This document shows positions 1 through 12,168 of a stretch of 64,000 nt of DNA, in pieces (position 1 is the first letter of the stretch; every line of letters starts with the position of its first letter). This stretch comes from Puccinellia tenuiflora (taxonomy: Eukaryota; Streptophyta; Magnoliopsida; Poales; Poaceae): contig QRDG01001831.1 in assembly GCA_012064385.1 (NCBI GenBank), positions 186,001-250,000 on the forward strand. Direction: 5' to 3'. The notes beneath the pieces are model-generated. The model had not been told where the DNA came from and ran no database searches. It worked only from the letters and a program-made list of their open reading frames with translations. A program made the translations under genes and the position numbers.

Positions 1-15
1 TGTGGGGCTACATCA
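1..15 (-). repeat. Start of A1 3' LTR (cut by window edge)
   Basis: The complement reads TGATGTAGCCCCACA, which is the family A LTR start also seen at 21111, 28147 and 33852. It is preceded on the minus strand by an 11-G polypurine tract (plus-strand C-run 19-29). Confidence 0.9.
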
Positions 16-3000
16 TCTCCCCCCCCCCCTTCGGAAAGAGTCGTCTTCGACTCGTCATCCTCTTGAACGCTTGCATCTCCGTGGAAAGGGGATAGGTCGG
101 CGACGTTGAACGTGTCATGCACCAAGTACTTGGAGGTTGGGATATCGATCTTGTAGGCGTTGTCGTTGATGCGCTTGAGCACTTTGAAAGGCCCGTCACC
201 ACGAGGAGCAAGCTTGGATTTTCTTTCATCTGGAAAACGGTCCTTGCGGAGGTGTAGCCACACAAGATCTCCTTCTTCGAATATCATGGGCTTCTTCAAC
301 TTGTTGATCTTAGTAGCTTGGCGCTTGGTGTGGTCCTCTAGAGTTGCTCGAGTTGATTCATGTAATGACTTCATGTAGTCGGCTCTCTTGTCGACGTCCA
401 TGTCGGTGCGCTCGTGTAGAGTGAGTGGGAGGATGTCTAGGGCGGTGTTGGGGTTGAACCCATAGACAACCTCGAACGGGCTTCGCTTGGTCGCCCGGTG
501 GGAGGCACGGTTGTAGGCGAACTCGGCGTGCGGTATGCATTCCTCCCAACCTTTGATGTTTGGCTTGATTAATGCGCGAAGGAGAGTTGATAAGCTTCGA
601 TTCACCACCTCGGTTTGGCCATCGGTTTGTGGGTGGTAAGCGGTGGAGAAGAGGAGCTTGACTCCTAGCTTTGCCATCAATGCCTTCCAAAAGTAGCTTG
701 TGAACTTGACATCGCGGTCCGAAACAATGGTCTTCGGCACTCCATGTAGACGAACGATTTCCCTAAAGAACAAAGTTGCAATGTGTGAAGCATCGTTGGT
801 CTTATTGCAAGGAATAAAGTGTTCCATTTTAGAGAAGCGATCGACAACAACAAATATTGAATCTTTGCCATTCTTTGTGCGAGGTAATCCTAAGACGAAA
901 TCCATGCTAATGTCGGACCAAGGTGTGTGTGGTATTGGTAAAGGCATATAAAGACCATGAGAGTTCAACGTGGACTTAGCTTTGAGGCAAGTTGGGCAAC
1001 GACGCACCAAGCGCTCCACATCACGCGTCATCCGTGGCCAAAAGTAGTGTGTAGATAGCATGGCGAGTGTCTTGTCACGTCCAAAGTGTCCCATGAGGCC
1101 CCCACTATGTGATTCCTGTAAAAGCAACAGACGGAGCGAGGACTCGGGAATGCATAGTTTGTTAGCCTTAAACAAGAAACCCTTGTGCAAGTAGAAATCA
1201 TCGCATCCTTTGTCAATTGTGCACTTTGTAAAGATAGGACCAAAGAAAGGATCGGAAGCAAAGAGTTCTTTAAGGTCATCAAGCCCCAAAACGTTGATTT
1301 CAAGTTGGGTGAGTAAAATCATCTTGCGGGAAAGAGCATCCGTGACTATATTGTCCTTGCCTTTCTTGTACTTCACCACATAGGGAAAAGACTCGATGAA
1401 CTCAACCCATTTGGCATGCCTTTTGTTCAAATTGGCTTGGGTTTTCAAATATTTCAATGATTCATGATCGGAATGGATAACAAACTCTTTTGGCCAAAGG
1501 TAGTGTTGCCATACTTCCAAAACACTGACTAAGGCATAGAGTTCCTTGTCGTAGATTGGGTAGTTTAGGCGAGCACCGTCAAGTTTTTCGCTATAATAGG
1601 CAACGGGACGGCCACATTGCATGAGGACGCCACCGATGCCAAGGCCACTTGCGTCACACTCAAGTTCGAAAGTTTTGGAGAAATCCGGCAAAACAAGTAA
1701 AGGAGATTCGGTCAATCTCTTTTTGAGTTCATTGAAAGCCGATTCTTGAGCATTGCCCCAAATGAAGGGTACATTCTTTTTGGTAAGCTCATTCAAGGGG
1801 CAAGCAATTGTGCTAAAATCTTTCACAAAGCGACGGTAAAACCCAAACAAACCAAGAGCGCTACGAAGTTGAGCAAGATTAGTTGGCGGTGGCCAATTTG
1901 TGATTGCCTCAATCTTAGAAGTGTTAACTTCAATCCCTTTCGAAGAAACTACATAACCCAAAAACACAAGCTTGTCGGTGCAAAAGGTGCATTTCTTGAG
2001 GTTGGCAAAGAGCGAAGCATTACGAAGGGTCAACAAAACTTGCTTCACATGGTCGACATGTTCATGCAAGGATTTGCTATAAACAAGGATATCATCAAAG
2101 TAGACAACCACAAACTTGCCAATGAAAGTGCGCAAGACGTGATTCATAAGACGCATAAATGTTGAAGGAGCATTGGAAAGACCAAAGGGCATGACAAGCC
2201 ACTCGTAAAGACCAAGTTTTGTTTTAAATGCGGTTTTCCATTCATCTCCTTCATGCATACGGATTTGGTGATAGCCACTTTTCAAATCAATTTTGGAGAA
2301 GATAGTGGCACTACTAAGCTCATCTAGCATGTCATCAAGTCGTGGTATAGGGTGTCAATACCTCACCGTGATATTGTTGATGGGACGGCAATCCATGCAC
2401 ATTCGGAGTGTGTCGTCTTGCTTGGGGACGAGGATGACCGGAACGGCGCACGGACTCAAGCTTTCGCGAACATGTCCCTTGGCGAGGAGTTCTTGAATTT
2501 GGTGCTCGATCTCCTTTGTCTCCTCGGGGTTGGTTCGGTATGGCGCTCTATTGGGTAGAGGGGCGCCGGGAATAAGATCGATGCGATGCTCGATTCCACG
2601 TAGGGGAGGGAGTCCTTGAGGAAGCTCATCCGGAAAGACATCTTTGAATTCCTGCAAGATAGACAACATAGACGGAGGAACTTGGGTTAAGTCGTTAGTG
2701 TCTTTGCCATCTCCTTTGCATAAGAGCACGAAGTGGAAAGTGGATGGGTTTGCTCTCACTTCCCTCATCTCACTTTTTGTGGCTAACAAGACTACGCCGG
2801 GACTCACTCTTTTCCCTTTCTCACTCATATTTGGCTTGTGGCTCTCACTCACGTGAGTGTGGTTCGCTCTCTCACCACTCAACTCACTACGGGATTGTTT
2901 TTCTTGCGCTCTTACAATTGTCTTGGTATTGTCGGCGATAATCTGGCTTGGAGTCATTGGGCGGAGCACTATGATCTTATTGTTCCATTTGAAGCTATAG

Positions 3001-3068
3001 TAGTTGGTGCGCCCATCATGAGTAGCGGCCTTGTCAAATTGCCAAGGGCGGCCAGAAGTAAGTGGCAA
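16..3068 (-). pseudogene. A1 pol: protease tail, RT, RNase H, integrase
   Basis: The pol frame runs from 3068 down past the polypurine tract. It begins with the end of the protease region, continues through the RT (INNITVRY, YFDD), RNase H (DASGLGIGGVL) and integrase (HHCC finger and DDE core), and ends with a GPY/F-like segment (RGDGPFKVLKRINDNAY). A CGA-to-TGA change at 2355-2357 stops the frame just before the RT palm (RHPIPRL in the other copies). Below that codon the frame looks open to the window edge. A frameshift near 3060 separates pol from gag-protease; the A2 copy is continuous here (VCHLILGRPWQFD). It encodes retrotransposition enzymes by family homology and is not functional as it stands. 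Confidence 0.88.
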
Positions 3069-4420
3069 ACTGACATGGGTACCACATCACAATCCACCGT
3101 GTCCTCGTAAGAGCCAATCTTGAAGGATACTTGAACCGTGTGTTGGATCTTCACGGTGCCGGAGTCACTAAGCCATTGCACATGGTAAGGATTGGGGTGC
3201 TTCTTGTACGTCAAGTTGAGTTTCTCACATAGCTCCTTGCTTGCCAAGTTGTGACAACTCCCACCATCAATGATTACCTTGATTGATTTGCCGTTGATGC
3301 CGGCCTTGGTTTGGAACAAGTTGCATCTTTGAGCGTCATCACCTTGGTTGATTGTAGTCAAGACTCGAGTGAAAACTAGAGTGGGGTTGGGGTCACCATC
3401 ACAATAGATGTAGTCATCATCGTCATCCAAGCTTTGCATCGTGGCCACCTTGTTCAATGCGTGGTACTCATCTTCACTCATAGACTCATAGTCTCCATTT
3501 TCATTGACGATCATCACCTTCTTGTTGGTGCACTCAAATGACTTGTGCCCTTGACCTCCACACTTGTAGCAAGTGATATATGACTTGGTGGCTTGGGGTG
3601 AGGGCGTCATCTTCTTGGAGGTTGTAGTGGGTTGCGGTGTAGGACTTTTGATATTGCCTTGATCTTGGACTTGAGTGATGGGTTGTGTTGATGATAAAGC
3701 TCTAGTAGCGAAGAAGGACTTGGCCTTGACATACTTGAGTTCTTCGGCGACTTGGCGCTCGGCCTTCATGGCTTGATGAACTAGCTCAACAAGGTTCTCA
3801 TAAGGTTGGAATTCCACTATCTTCTTTATTGGGTACGTGAGGCCGTTCAAGAAACGTGCCATTGATTGTTCCTCGGACTCAACAATGTGTGCGCGGGAGA
3901 GAGTTGACTCCATCTCCTTGTAGTACTCGTCGACCGTCTTGAGACCTTGCTTGAGTTCTTGTAGCTTCTTGTACAAATCGTGCGCATAATGATGTGGCAC
4001 AAAGCGCTTGTGCATTTCCTTCTTCATGTCATTCCATGTATCGATTGGGTCTTCAAATGAGGCTTGGAGTTCTTCCCACCATAGTTGCGCATAGCCTTCA
4101 AACTCGAGGGATGCGAGGTCAACTCGTTTGTCTTGCGGCACCTTGTAGACTCGAAATAGTTTGGAGACCTTGGATTCCCATGCAATGTAGTCTTCCGGGT
4201 CGTTGGTGCCATGGAACTTAGGAATGACGAGCTTGGGAGGATTGAAACAGTTTTTGTGATCATCCTCATCATCATCATCATGGTGGCGATGGCAGTCTCG
4301 GTGACGATGTCTTGGGTGGTGGCGTGGGACATAATCCTCGTCATCTTCAATATCAACATGATTGTCGGCCAATGGCACTCGGCGGGCTCGATGTGGAGGT
4401 AGATCATGACGATGATGTCG
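2969..4420 (-). pseudogene. A1 gag-protease, 5'-truncated
   Basis: The reading frame holds a retrotransposon gag domain (WESKVSKLFRVYKV, LWWEELQ), a CCHC zinc knuckle (CYKCGGQGHKSFEC) and the protease core VIIDGGSCHNLAS. A run of His and Asp residues precedes the gag domain. Compared with A3, roughly 0.5 kb of N-terminal gag with the ATG plus several hundred bases of leader are missing: near 4420 the leader sequence (ending ACCCAATAGAGAAAC) joins directly to mid-gag sequence (AATCGACATCATCG). The translated start at 4378 is therefore only the first Met after the deletion. Confidence 0.88.
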
Positions 4421-5069
4421 ATTGTTTCTCTATTGGGTATTGGAGCTTGGGGATGACTAGGATCACGGCTCGGCTTTTCTCTTCTTTTTTTTTTGAATCT
4501 TTTCTATTTCTCTTTTGCTTTATGCTTTTGCCCGAGCCGAGTCCGCTACAACTAGATGCTCACAAGATGATGATATGGTCACTTGGTTTCACACTAGTGC
4601 AATGCTCACACTATGAAGAGCTAGCTCCTAGGAAAAAGTTTCGCGAAATGGAAAGGGATGTGTCGGAAGCTATATCTTTGATGCCGTCGAGGTAGCGATG
4701 AAGCGACACGAAGATGAACTCGGTGAATAGTCGTGCGGCGGTAGCACCGGCCGAACGGGCGGTAGGACCGATTGCGGGCGGTAGTACCGGCCGTTCGGAC
4801 GGTAGTACCGCCGGCGACGAATTGCGCGGCACGCTTGGACTTGGAGCGGAAAAGGCCTCCGGAAAACACCAACAGAAAGTGAGGAAAAGTTCTTAAGCAC
4901 AAGATCCGTGGATCAAAACCACAAATCGCTCACCAAATCGAAAGATCGAACGAAATCCATATGGGCTATTTTTTTTTGAATTTTCGAAATTGGTATGGGA
5001 AAGAAAAAAATTTGGTGGAAAAATGGCTAATAAAAGGTGGAAACACGATCCAAATCCGTGGAAACCCTT
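4421..5069 (-). other. A1 leader with CGGTA-N-TACCG palindrome cluster
   Basis: This is the untranslated leader between the primer-binding site and the deletion in gag. At 4736-4816 it holds a cluster of four to five interrupted palindromes (CGGTAGTACCG and variants, spaced by GGCCG). The same block occurs in A2 (18615-18696) and A3 (22407-22487). I see no other gene here. Confidence 0.8.
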
Positions 5070-5082
5070 GCTCTTGATACCA
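5070..5082 (-). other. A1 primer-binding site (initiator tRNA-Met type)
   Basis: The minus strand reads TGGTATCAAGAGC two bases inside the LTR end. The canonical initiator-Met site is TGGTATCAGAGC, so this copy carries one extra A, shared with A3. Confidence 0.88.
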
Positions 5083-5084
5083 AA

Positions 5085-6122
5085 TGATGTAGAGCTAGGC
5101 CCGATCTTCACGGATTTTGAGTGGAAAAGGGGATGAACACGAAGAACACGGAGGGGTAGCGAGGGAGATTCGTGGGCAAAACACAAGGATAACTAGCAAA
5201 TCCTGCTGAGAACTCCACCCAACAACAAACCCTCAAAAAGGTAGTCTTTGGATCGAAGAATCAAAGCCAAACTTACTCTTGTTGAAACCGATTGCTCTTA
5301 CCGGCCGGTCCACCGATCCAATAGAATCACCGCAGTGAAAGATTGGTTTGCACTACTAGAGACACCGCAGTGAAAGAGTAGCAACAACAAGATCTACCTC
5401 AACGAGGCACCCTAGCTACGAGGGAGGAGGAGCATAGCTCACACAAGTCTCAAATTCAGTCTAACCCTAAAATGGGGAAAGGGGAAAGCTATTTATAGTC
5501 TTAGTACAAATCTGGCCAGAAAGGTGGGGAACCGGCCTGGAGGCCGGCGGGTTCAGACGGGTGGCCGGCCTGGGGGCCGGCCTAGGCCGGCCTGGAGGCC
5601 GGCAGGCGCATGGGGCTGCGGCTGGCGCAGGTGGAGCTCCGGCCTGGGGGCCGGCCCAGGCCGGCTGGGAGGCCGGTGGCCTCTGGTGGGTGGCCGGCCT
5701 GGAGACCGGCCTGGGCCGGCTGGGAGGCCGGCGGTCTCGGCAGGGTGGCCGGCCTGGGGTTCGGCCTAGGCCGGCTGGGAGGCTGGCTAGCACTGGAGGG
5801 GTGCCGGCCTAGGCCGGCCTGGAGGCCGGTCTGGCAGTCTTCGCCTCCTTCTTCTTCTCGTTGTCCATCCTTTGGGGTCTTCTCTTGGCCACCTTCTCCA
5901 TCATCTTGGACCTCTTCTCGAGTCTATTGTGGGTCATCATCCGGTTGGATCCTGGGTATGCACAAGGTACCGGCATGAAGTAGCAAACCATTCAAAGGGA
6001 GGTCGAGATCACACATCGAGAGGAGCGAGGTCACCTTTTCATGAAGAGCCTTGACTCTTGATCTTGTCATTGGGCCAATCGGCATGGTGTCCATGGTGTT
6101 GTCCACATGTGGGGCTACATCA
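5085..6122 (-). repeat. A1 5' LTR (1038 bp)
   Basis: The LTR is bounded by perfect 8-bp inverted ends, TGATGTAG and CTACATCA in element orientation. Its U3 contains the CR-motif coding stretch (about 5920-6110 in complement), then a long GGCCGG/CCGGCC-rich array (5530-5835), then a TATA box (complement of 5488-5497, TATAAATAGC), followed by the R/U5 part that ends next to the primer-binding site. Confidence 0.93.
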
Positions 6123-6730
6123 TAAGCCCAAATTCAGTATTCCCAAGTATGAAGGTTCTGTTGATGTGGAAGAATATATTAACTGGGAGTTGAAGATGGA
6201 GCAATTTTGGCATTTGCATGACTACACTGAAGATAGAAAGATCAAGCTTGCATCTTCTGAGTTCGATGGCTATGCTTTGCTATGGTGGGACGGTCTTGTG
6301 AGTGCTAGGCGTGAAGCAAATGATGTACCTATTTTATCTTGGCGAGAGATGAAGGCGGAGATGCGTCATCGTTTTGTTCCTCGCAATTACCTCCGTTATT
6401 TATATGGTAAGTTGCAGAATTTGAAACAAGGTACCAAGTCCGTTGATGAGTACTACAAGGAGATGGAGTTGATCATGCAGCGTGCGAAGGTGCGAGAAGA
6501 ACTGAACAAACTATGCAGTGTTTCCTTTCAGGTTTGAGCTTTAACATCAAAAGAATTGTACGTCATCATCAATATGGTGATGTACAAGATTTGTTGCATC
6601 AAGCACGTGAAGCTGAGTTACAGTTGGCCGAAGATGCCAAATATGCGCCTCGTTCGTCCTATTGGCGAGGTAGTGTTTCATCACGAGCGACACCTAGTGT
6701 GGTGCCGTCTAGTCCTGTTCCGTGGTGCTG
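6123..6730 (+). pseudogene. B1 gag domain, frameshifted
   Basis: Retrotransposon gag core: the frame begins within KPKFSIPKYEGSVDVEEYI and continues through LLWWDGLVSARREAN and SVDEYYKEMELIMQRAKV. It is cut by A1 on the left. Comparison with B2 shows a frameshift near 6505 (after KVREE) and another near 6725, after which the zinc-knuckle frame is open. The product would be the capsid-like structural protein. This copy cannot make a continuous Gag. Confidence 0.85.
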
Positions 6731-9700
6731 TTCCTTCAAAGTCAGCTTCGGTTGTCCCTAATGCCAAGCCATCACCCCAACCTGCTACAAGTGCTGCTGG
6801 CTCTTCCAATTCTACAGCTCGTACACGTGATATGAACTGTCATACGTGTGGAGGCAAGGGTCACTTCAAGCGTGAGTGTCCAAACAAGAAGGTCATGTTG
6901 ATCAATGAGGAGACCGGTGAGTATGAGAGTGGTGATGAGATTGATCCTAATGCTGAATTTGAGGAGGACAATGAAGATGAGTTGTACTATGCGGATGCTG
7001 AGCGTTTACCATCTATTGTGTGCACGCCTAAGGTGCTGAGTGTGGCCCCTATTTCTTCGGAGCAACGATGCAATTTGTTTCAAACAAGGGCTGCAATTGG
7101 CAATGGACGTTCTTGCAAAGTCATCATTGACGGTGGCAGCTGCCTCAATTTAGCTAGCAAAGAGCTCTGTCAAAAACTGAATCTAAAATACTTGCCGCAT
7201 CCACATCCATATTTTATTCAGTGGCTAAGTGAAAGTGGGGAGATGAAGGTTAATCACATGGTACAAGTTGAATTTCAGATTGGACCTTACAAGGATACCG
7301 TGGAGTTTGACGTGGTTCCGATGACCGTTTGTCACTTGTTGTTGGGACGTCCTTGGCAGTTTGATAGAGATGTGCGCCACAATGGGAGAGCAAATACCTA
7401 TAAGCTCAATTGGCATGGCAAGGAGGTGATGTTGCGGCCTATGACACCTCAAGAGATAGTAAATGAATTTCGCCAAAAAGTGGATGTTAACCGTGAGGCT
7501 GAGCGTGAGAGATTAGCTAGGCGAGAGACTCCACCTTCGGTGAGCGAGAGCCACAAGCCAAATTTGAGTGGTAAAAAGAAAAGTGAGGGAGAGAACAAAA
7601 TAGTAATGTTAGCCACCAAATCTGATTTGAGAGAGTTTCGTGAGGATCCCACTCTAGTACCTCTTGTGCTTGTGTGCAAGGGGGAAATTCTTGTTTCTAA
7701 CGACATGACCCCTCTCTCTATTGATGTTTCTAATGTTTTGCAGGATTTTGGTGACGTTTTTCCGGAGGAAGTGCCCGCTAGTTTGCCTCCATTGCGGGGT
7801 ATTGAACATCAAATTGACTTGATTCCCGGAGCAAAACTTCCAAACCGAGCTCCCTATAGGACCAACCCGGAGGAGACAAAGGAGATACAGCGACAAGTTC
7901 AAGAGCTTCTTGACAAAGGGTATATTCGTGTGACCTTAAGCCCTTGTGTTGTTCCTGTCATTTTGGTTCCTAAGAAAGATGGTACTTGGCACATGTGCAT
8001 AGATTGTAGAGCGATAAATAACATCACTATTCGTTATAGACACCCTATTCCCCGTTTGGATGACATGTTAGACGAATTAAGTGGTGCTGTTATTTTCTCT
8101 AAAATTGATTTGCGTAGTGGTTATCATCAAATTAGGATGAAAGAAGGAGATGAATGGAAAACTGCCTTTAAAACAAAATTCGGTTTATATGAGTGGTTAG
8201 TGATGCCTTTTGGTTTAACTAATGCACCTAGTACTTTCATGAGATTGATGAATCATGTTTTGAGGCATTTCATTGGTAAATTTGTAGTAGTCTATTTTGA
8301 TGATATATTGATTTATAGCTGCAATGAATCTGAACATACTGATCATATTAGACAAGTTTTGCAAGTGTTGCATGATAATAAGCTATATGGTAATCTTGCT
8401 AAATGCACTTTTTGCAAAGATAAGGTCATATTTCTGGGTTTTGTTGTTTCTAAGCATGGAGTTGAGGTGGATGAATCTAAAATTGAAGCAATTAAAAATT
8501 GGCCTATTCCCATGAATATTAGTCAAATAAGAAGCTTTCTTGGTCTTGCTGGATTTTATAGACGTTTTGTGAAAGACTTCAGTTCTATTGCTGCACCTTT
8601 GAATGATTTAACAAAAAAAGGTGTTGAGTTTGTGTGGGGTGCAGCCCAAGATGCCGCTTTTGATGAGCTGAAATGTCGTTTAATTTCTGCACCTTTGCTT
8701 ATGCTTCCTGATTTCAATAAGCAATTTGATATTGAATGTGATGCTAGTGGCATTGGAATAGGAGGTGTGTTGATGCAAGAGGTTAAACCAATTGCATATT
8801 TTTCGGAGAAATTAAATGGTGCCCAATTGAACTATCCTGTTTGTGATAAAGAATTGTATGCACTTGTTCGTGTTCTTGAGGTTTGGCAACATTATTTGTG
8901 GCCAAAAGAATTTATCATACATTCTGATCATGAAGCTTTGAATTATTTGAAGTGCCAATCTAACTTGAATAAACGTCATGCTAAATGGGTTGAGTTCATT
9001 GAATCTTTCCCATACATTATTAAGTATAAGAAAGGCAAAGATAACGTGGTTGCTGATGCACTCTCTAGGAAAAGCATGCTTTTGACACATTTAGATGTTC
9101 AAGTTCCTGGTTTAGAGAGTTTGCGTGATTTATATGATAATGATACTGATTTTTCCATGCCTTTTGCTAAGTGTTCTGCTGTGAAAGCTTGGGAAAAATA
9201 CCATATGCATGATGGATACTTGTTTAGAGCTAACAAATTATGTGTGCCAGAATCGACCGTGCGTTTGCTGTTGTTGCAGGAATCTCATGGTGGCGGTTTG
9301 ATGGGACACTTTGGACGTGAGAAGACGTTACTGATGTTTGTTGATCACTTTTATTGGCCAAGGATGAGGCGGGATGTGGACAGGTTTGTTAAGCGTTGCA
9401 TCACATGCAACAAGGCAAAGTCCAAGTTGAAGCCTCATGGTTTGTATAATCCTCTTCCTGCACCTACAACTCCATGGGAGGACATAAGCATGGATTTTGT
9501 GTTAGGATTGCCTAGAACCAGGAGAGGACATGATTCTATTTTTGTGGTAGTGGATCGTTTTTCTAAGATGTCACACTTTATTGCCTGCCACAAAAGCGAC
9601 GATGCGTCCCATATTGCTAATCTGTTTTTCAGGGACATCGTTCGCTTACATGGAGTACCCAAGACGATTGTTTCTGATCGGGACGTCAAGTTCATGAGTT

Positions 9701-10440
9701 ACTTTTGGAAGACACTTTGGGGAAAGCTGGGAACGAAGCTGCTGTTCAGTACCACTTGTCATCCCCAAACTGATGGACAAACGGAGGTGGTGAATCGCAC
9801 ACTATCCACGTTGCTGCGCGCCATGATCAAGAAGAACTTGCGTGAGTGGGAAGACTGTTTGCCGCATGTGGAGTTTGCATATAACAGGGCGGTACATTCT
9901 ACCACACAATTATGTCCGTTTGAAGTGGTGTATGGTTTCAAACCCATTACTCCGATTGATTTGCTGCCGTTTCGATTACATGAGAGAGTCAACATGGAGG
10001 CATCGAAGCGTGCAGATTTTGTGAGGAAGATACATGAGAAGACTAAAGAGGCAATTGAGAAGAAAGGCAAGTACAATGCAGCTCGCGTAAACAAGAAGAG
10101 AAAGGAGGTGATCTTTCAGCCCGGCGACATGGTTTGGGTGCACTTTCGTAAAGACAGATTTCATGTTCAGCGCAAGTCCAAGTTGATGCCGCGAGGTGAT
10201 GGTCCCTTCAAGGTTCTTGCCAAGATAAATGATAATGCATACAAGATACATCTTCCTACAACTGAGTTTGGTGTCAGTAATACTTTCAATGTTGCTGATT
10301 TGACGCCATATGCTGGACAAGACCTTGACGCATCGAGGTCGACGCCTTTTCAAGGGGGGAGGATGATGAGGACATCCCTAGTCCTTTACCATTTTCTTCT
10401 ATCGATGAGGTTGCTACTCAAGACAAGCCCAATGAAGTGA
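6725..10440 (+). CDS. B1 zinc knuckle-protease-RT-RNase H-integrase open frame
   Basis: This is the longest uninterrupted pol in the window, about 1238 codons from the end of gag. It has a CCHC knuckle at 6838-6879 (CHTCGGKGHFKREC), a protease core IIDGGS (DGGS at 7129-7140), RT with YFDD at 8293-8304, and RNase H (ECDASGIGIGGVLMQE). The integrase has an HHCC finger (HGGGLMGHFG ... CITCNKAKS) and a DDE core with TDGQTEVVNR. It closes with a GPY/F-like module (DGPFKVLAKINDNAYKI). The upstream translation from 6556 is out of the gag frame. The tail after STPFQGG is shifted by a 6-G polypurine run (7 G in B3), so the CR motif in the LTR is read out of frame and the ORF stops at 10440. Confidence 0.88.
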
Positions 10441-11346
10441 GGATTGGACCAATGACAAGGGCTCGTGCCAAGCTACTTGGACAACAGGTTGTTGATAACA
10501 CACACATTGGAGGAGGGTCCGAGGAGCATTAAGAGTTGGAGTACAACGTCACCTATGGCGCGAGGAAGGAGTGGGAGGAATGCGCAAGGAAGGAAGACGA
10601 AGAAAACCAGGCAGCCCGGCCTGAGGCCGGCCCCAGCCCGGCCAGGCCGGCTAGTCACCCGAAGTTCCTGGCCTCCAAGACGCAGGAAGGTCGGCCCAAG
10701 CCCGGCCTAGGCCGGGCATGTACCCGAAGCGTCCGCCTCAGCCCGGCCTAGGCCGGGCATGCACCCGAGCCGGCCGGCCTCATCCCGGCCTCCGTCCGGC
10801 CAGGCCGGTTTGCATGGCATGCAAATCCCAGCCTGGCCTAGCCCCGGCCTGCGCGCCATTTTTGGACCGAACCAGTTTTGGTCGGTTTGTATCCGTTTTT
10901 AAGTCGAACAAAACCCTGTTTGAGTCGGTTTGAGTCTCACCCCAGCCCTAGGACTCCTATAAAAGGCTAGGGCCGGCGGCTAGATAGAGGAGACCACGTT
11001 TTGATTAAAAACCCTAGATTGGATTGCTAAGCATTCATCTAAACTAGAATTCCTCTTTGCTTTGATCAAGAATTCGCCCCTCCACTTTGTTTTAGTCTGG
11101 AGGTTCTTGCTACCAAAGTTTGAGTGTGATATGTTGTTCCATTGGGAATTAGTAGATTGCATAAACCGCTTCGTGGCCGGCGGCTACGTTGCATCGGTGT
11201 GAGGCGTCGTGAATATCCATTGGGTTGAAGAGCTGTTGCATTGGCAACAGGGGAGCAGCCGGAGAGTATGTCGGAATCTCGCAAGTTATCTACCATCATC
11301 ATCCATCTACCACTGCTCATTGAGAAGATCGGGCCACCCCTTATCA
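10364..11346 (+). repeat. B1 3' LTR (983 bp)
   Basis: Runs from TGATGAGGACATCCC, just after the polypurine tract, to CCACCCCTTATCA. It holds the CR-motif segment near 10440-10500 (GPMTRARAKLLGQQV in the shifted frame), a GGCCGG/CCGGCC-rich block at 10618-10860 that is absent from the B2 and B3 LTRs, and a TATA box TATAAAAG at 10958-10965. Confidence 0.92.
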
Positions 11347-12153
11347 GTTTGCTACTTCATGCCGGTAACTTGTGCATACTCAGGATCCACCTTCGACGAC
11401 ACACAATGGAGCAAAGAAGATGAGCAAGAGGAGGTCCAAGAGGATGGAGAAGATGACCAAGAGAAGACCCAAGAAGATGGTCAAGGAGAAGATGAAGAAG
11501 GAGGCAGAGACAGCCTGGCCGGCCCCCAGCCCGGCCTAGGCCGGTTCCCAGGCCGGTCCCATGCCAGAGGCAGCCGGCCTCCAGCCCGGCCTGGGCCGGC
11601 TCCCAGGCCAACCCCAAGCCAGAGCCAGCCGGCCCCTAGACCGGCCTCCAGCCTGGCCTAGGCCGGCCCCCAGGCCGGTCCCCCGGTAGAAGTAGCCGGC
11701 CTCCCATGTCCTCCCAGCGTATCCCTTCATGACTAGACTATAAATACCTCCCCCCTCCCTCTGATCTAGGGTTAGACTAAGAATAGACTTTTGAGCTTTG
11801 CTGCTACTTTCCCTTTATGGAACTTATCGCCACACTAGATTCATCTAGGTGATGTACAAGGCCCCTCTTTGTGTACGGTCTCTCATGAGCATGATTCTAC
11901 CCTCGGGTCTCTCGTGTTTGTGATTCTACCCTTCGCTCACCAATCTCTCCCGAAGAATCTACCTCGCGGTCTCTCTTCGGGATTCTATTGGTCCGGTTGA
12001 TCCTACCGGTGAGGGAAAAGGAACTCCAAGGGTAAGTCCTTCTTATGGTTGCGATCCGAGTCGGTCTCCCGTGTATCTTTGTGTTTTCCCCCCTTTGGTT
12101 CTTTGTGTTCATCGCTCTCCCTACATCTATCCGTGAAGCCACGAGCTACACCA
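11347..12153 (+). repeat. C1 5' LTR, 3' portion
   Basis: Starts inside the LTR (GTTTGCTACTTC) where B1 is inserted and ends in GAGCTACACCA before the primer-binding site. It contains a GGCCGG-rich array (11516-11700), a TATA box at 11739-11745 and the R/U5 segment. It matches the C LTRs at 34889 and 37785. Confidence 0.9.
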
Positions 12154-12155
12154 TA

Positions 12156-12168
12156 TGGTATCAGAAGC
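12156..12168 (+). other. C1 primer-binding site
   Basis: TGGTATCAGAAGC lies two bases after the LTR. It is the initiator-Met type site TGGTATCAGAGC with one extra A, at a different place from the extra A in A1 and A3. Confidence 0.85.

Larger units (their letters stand above)
1..6122 (-). mobile_element. Ty3/gypsy CRM-type element A1 (family A)
   Basis: This is an LTR retrotransposon read on the minus strand. From right to left it shows a complete 5' LTR, a primer-binding site, a leader, gag, protease, RT, RNase H, integrase, a polypurine G-run and the first 15 bases of the 3' LTR, which runs off the left edge. It sits inside element B1: its LTR ends at 6122, and the next base resumes a family B gag at the point where intact family B sequence (near 46815 on the minus strand) is continuous. 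The first 5 bases of the flank, TAAGC, should be repeated at the other end outside the window. The copy is dead: the gag start is deleted, there is a frameshift near 3060 and a nonsense codon at 2355-2357. Confidence 0.93.
6123..11346 (+). mobile_element. Ty3/gypsy CRM-type element B1 (family B), 5' part outside the window
   Basis: Gag, pol and 3' LTR of a family B element. A1 interrupts its gag at 6122/6123, so its 5' LTR and leader lie left of the window. Its 3' LTR ends at 11346, directly followed by the interior of a family C LTR (GTTTGCTACTTCATGCC), so B1 was inserted into C. The 5-bp target duplication should be GTTTG, with its partner outside the window. Confidence 0.92.

Noticed and set aside
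5524..5978. Overlapping open frames across the GGCCGG arrays (also near 11536, 28286, 34162 and 38098)
   Set aside because: They are open only because the GC-rich array lacks stops in several frames. On the strand opposite to the element they are low-complexity shadows. Only the frame continuous with pol is discussed.
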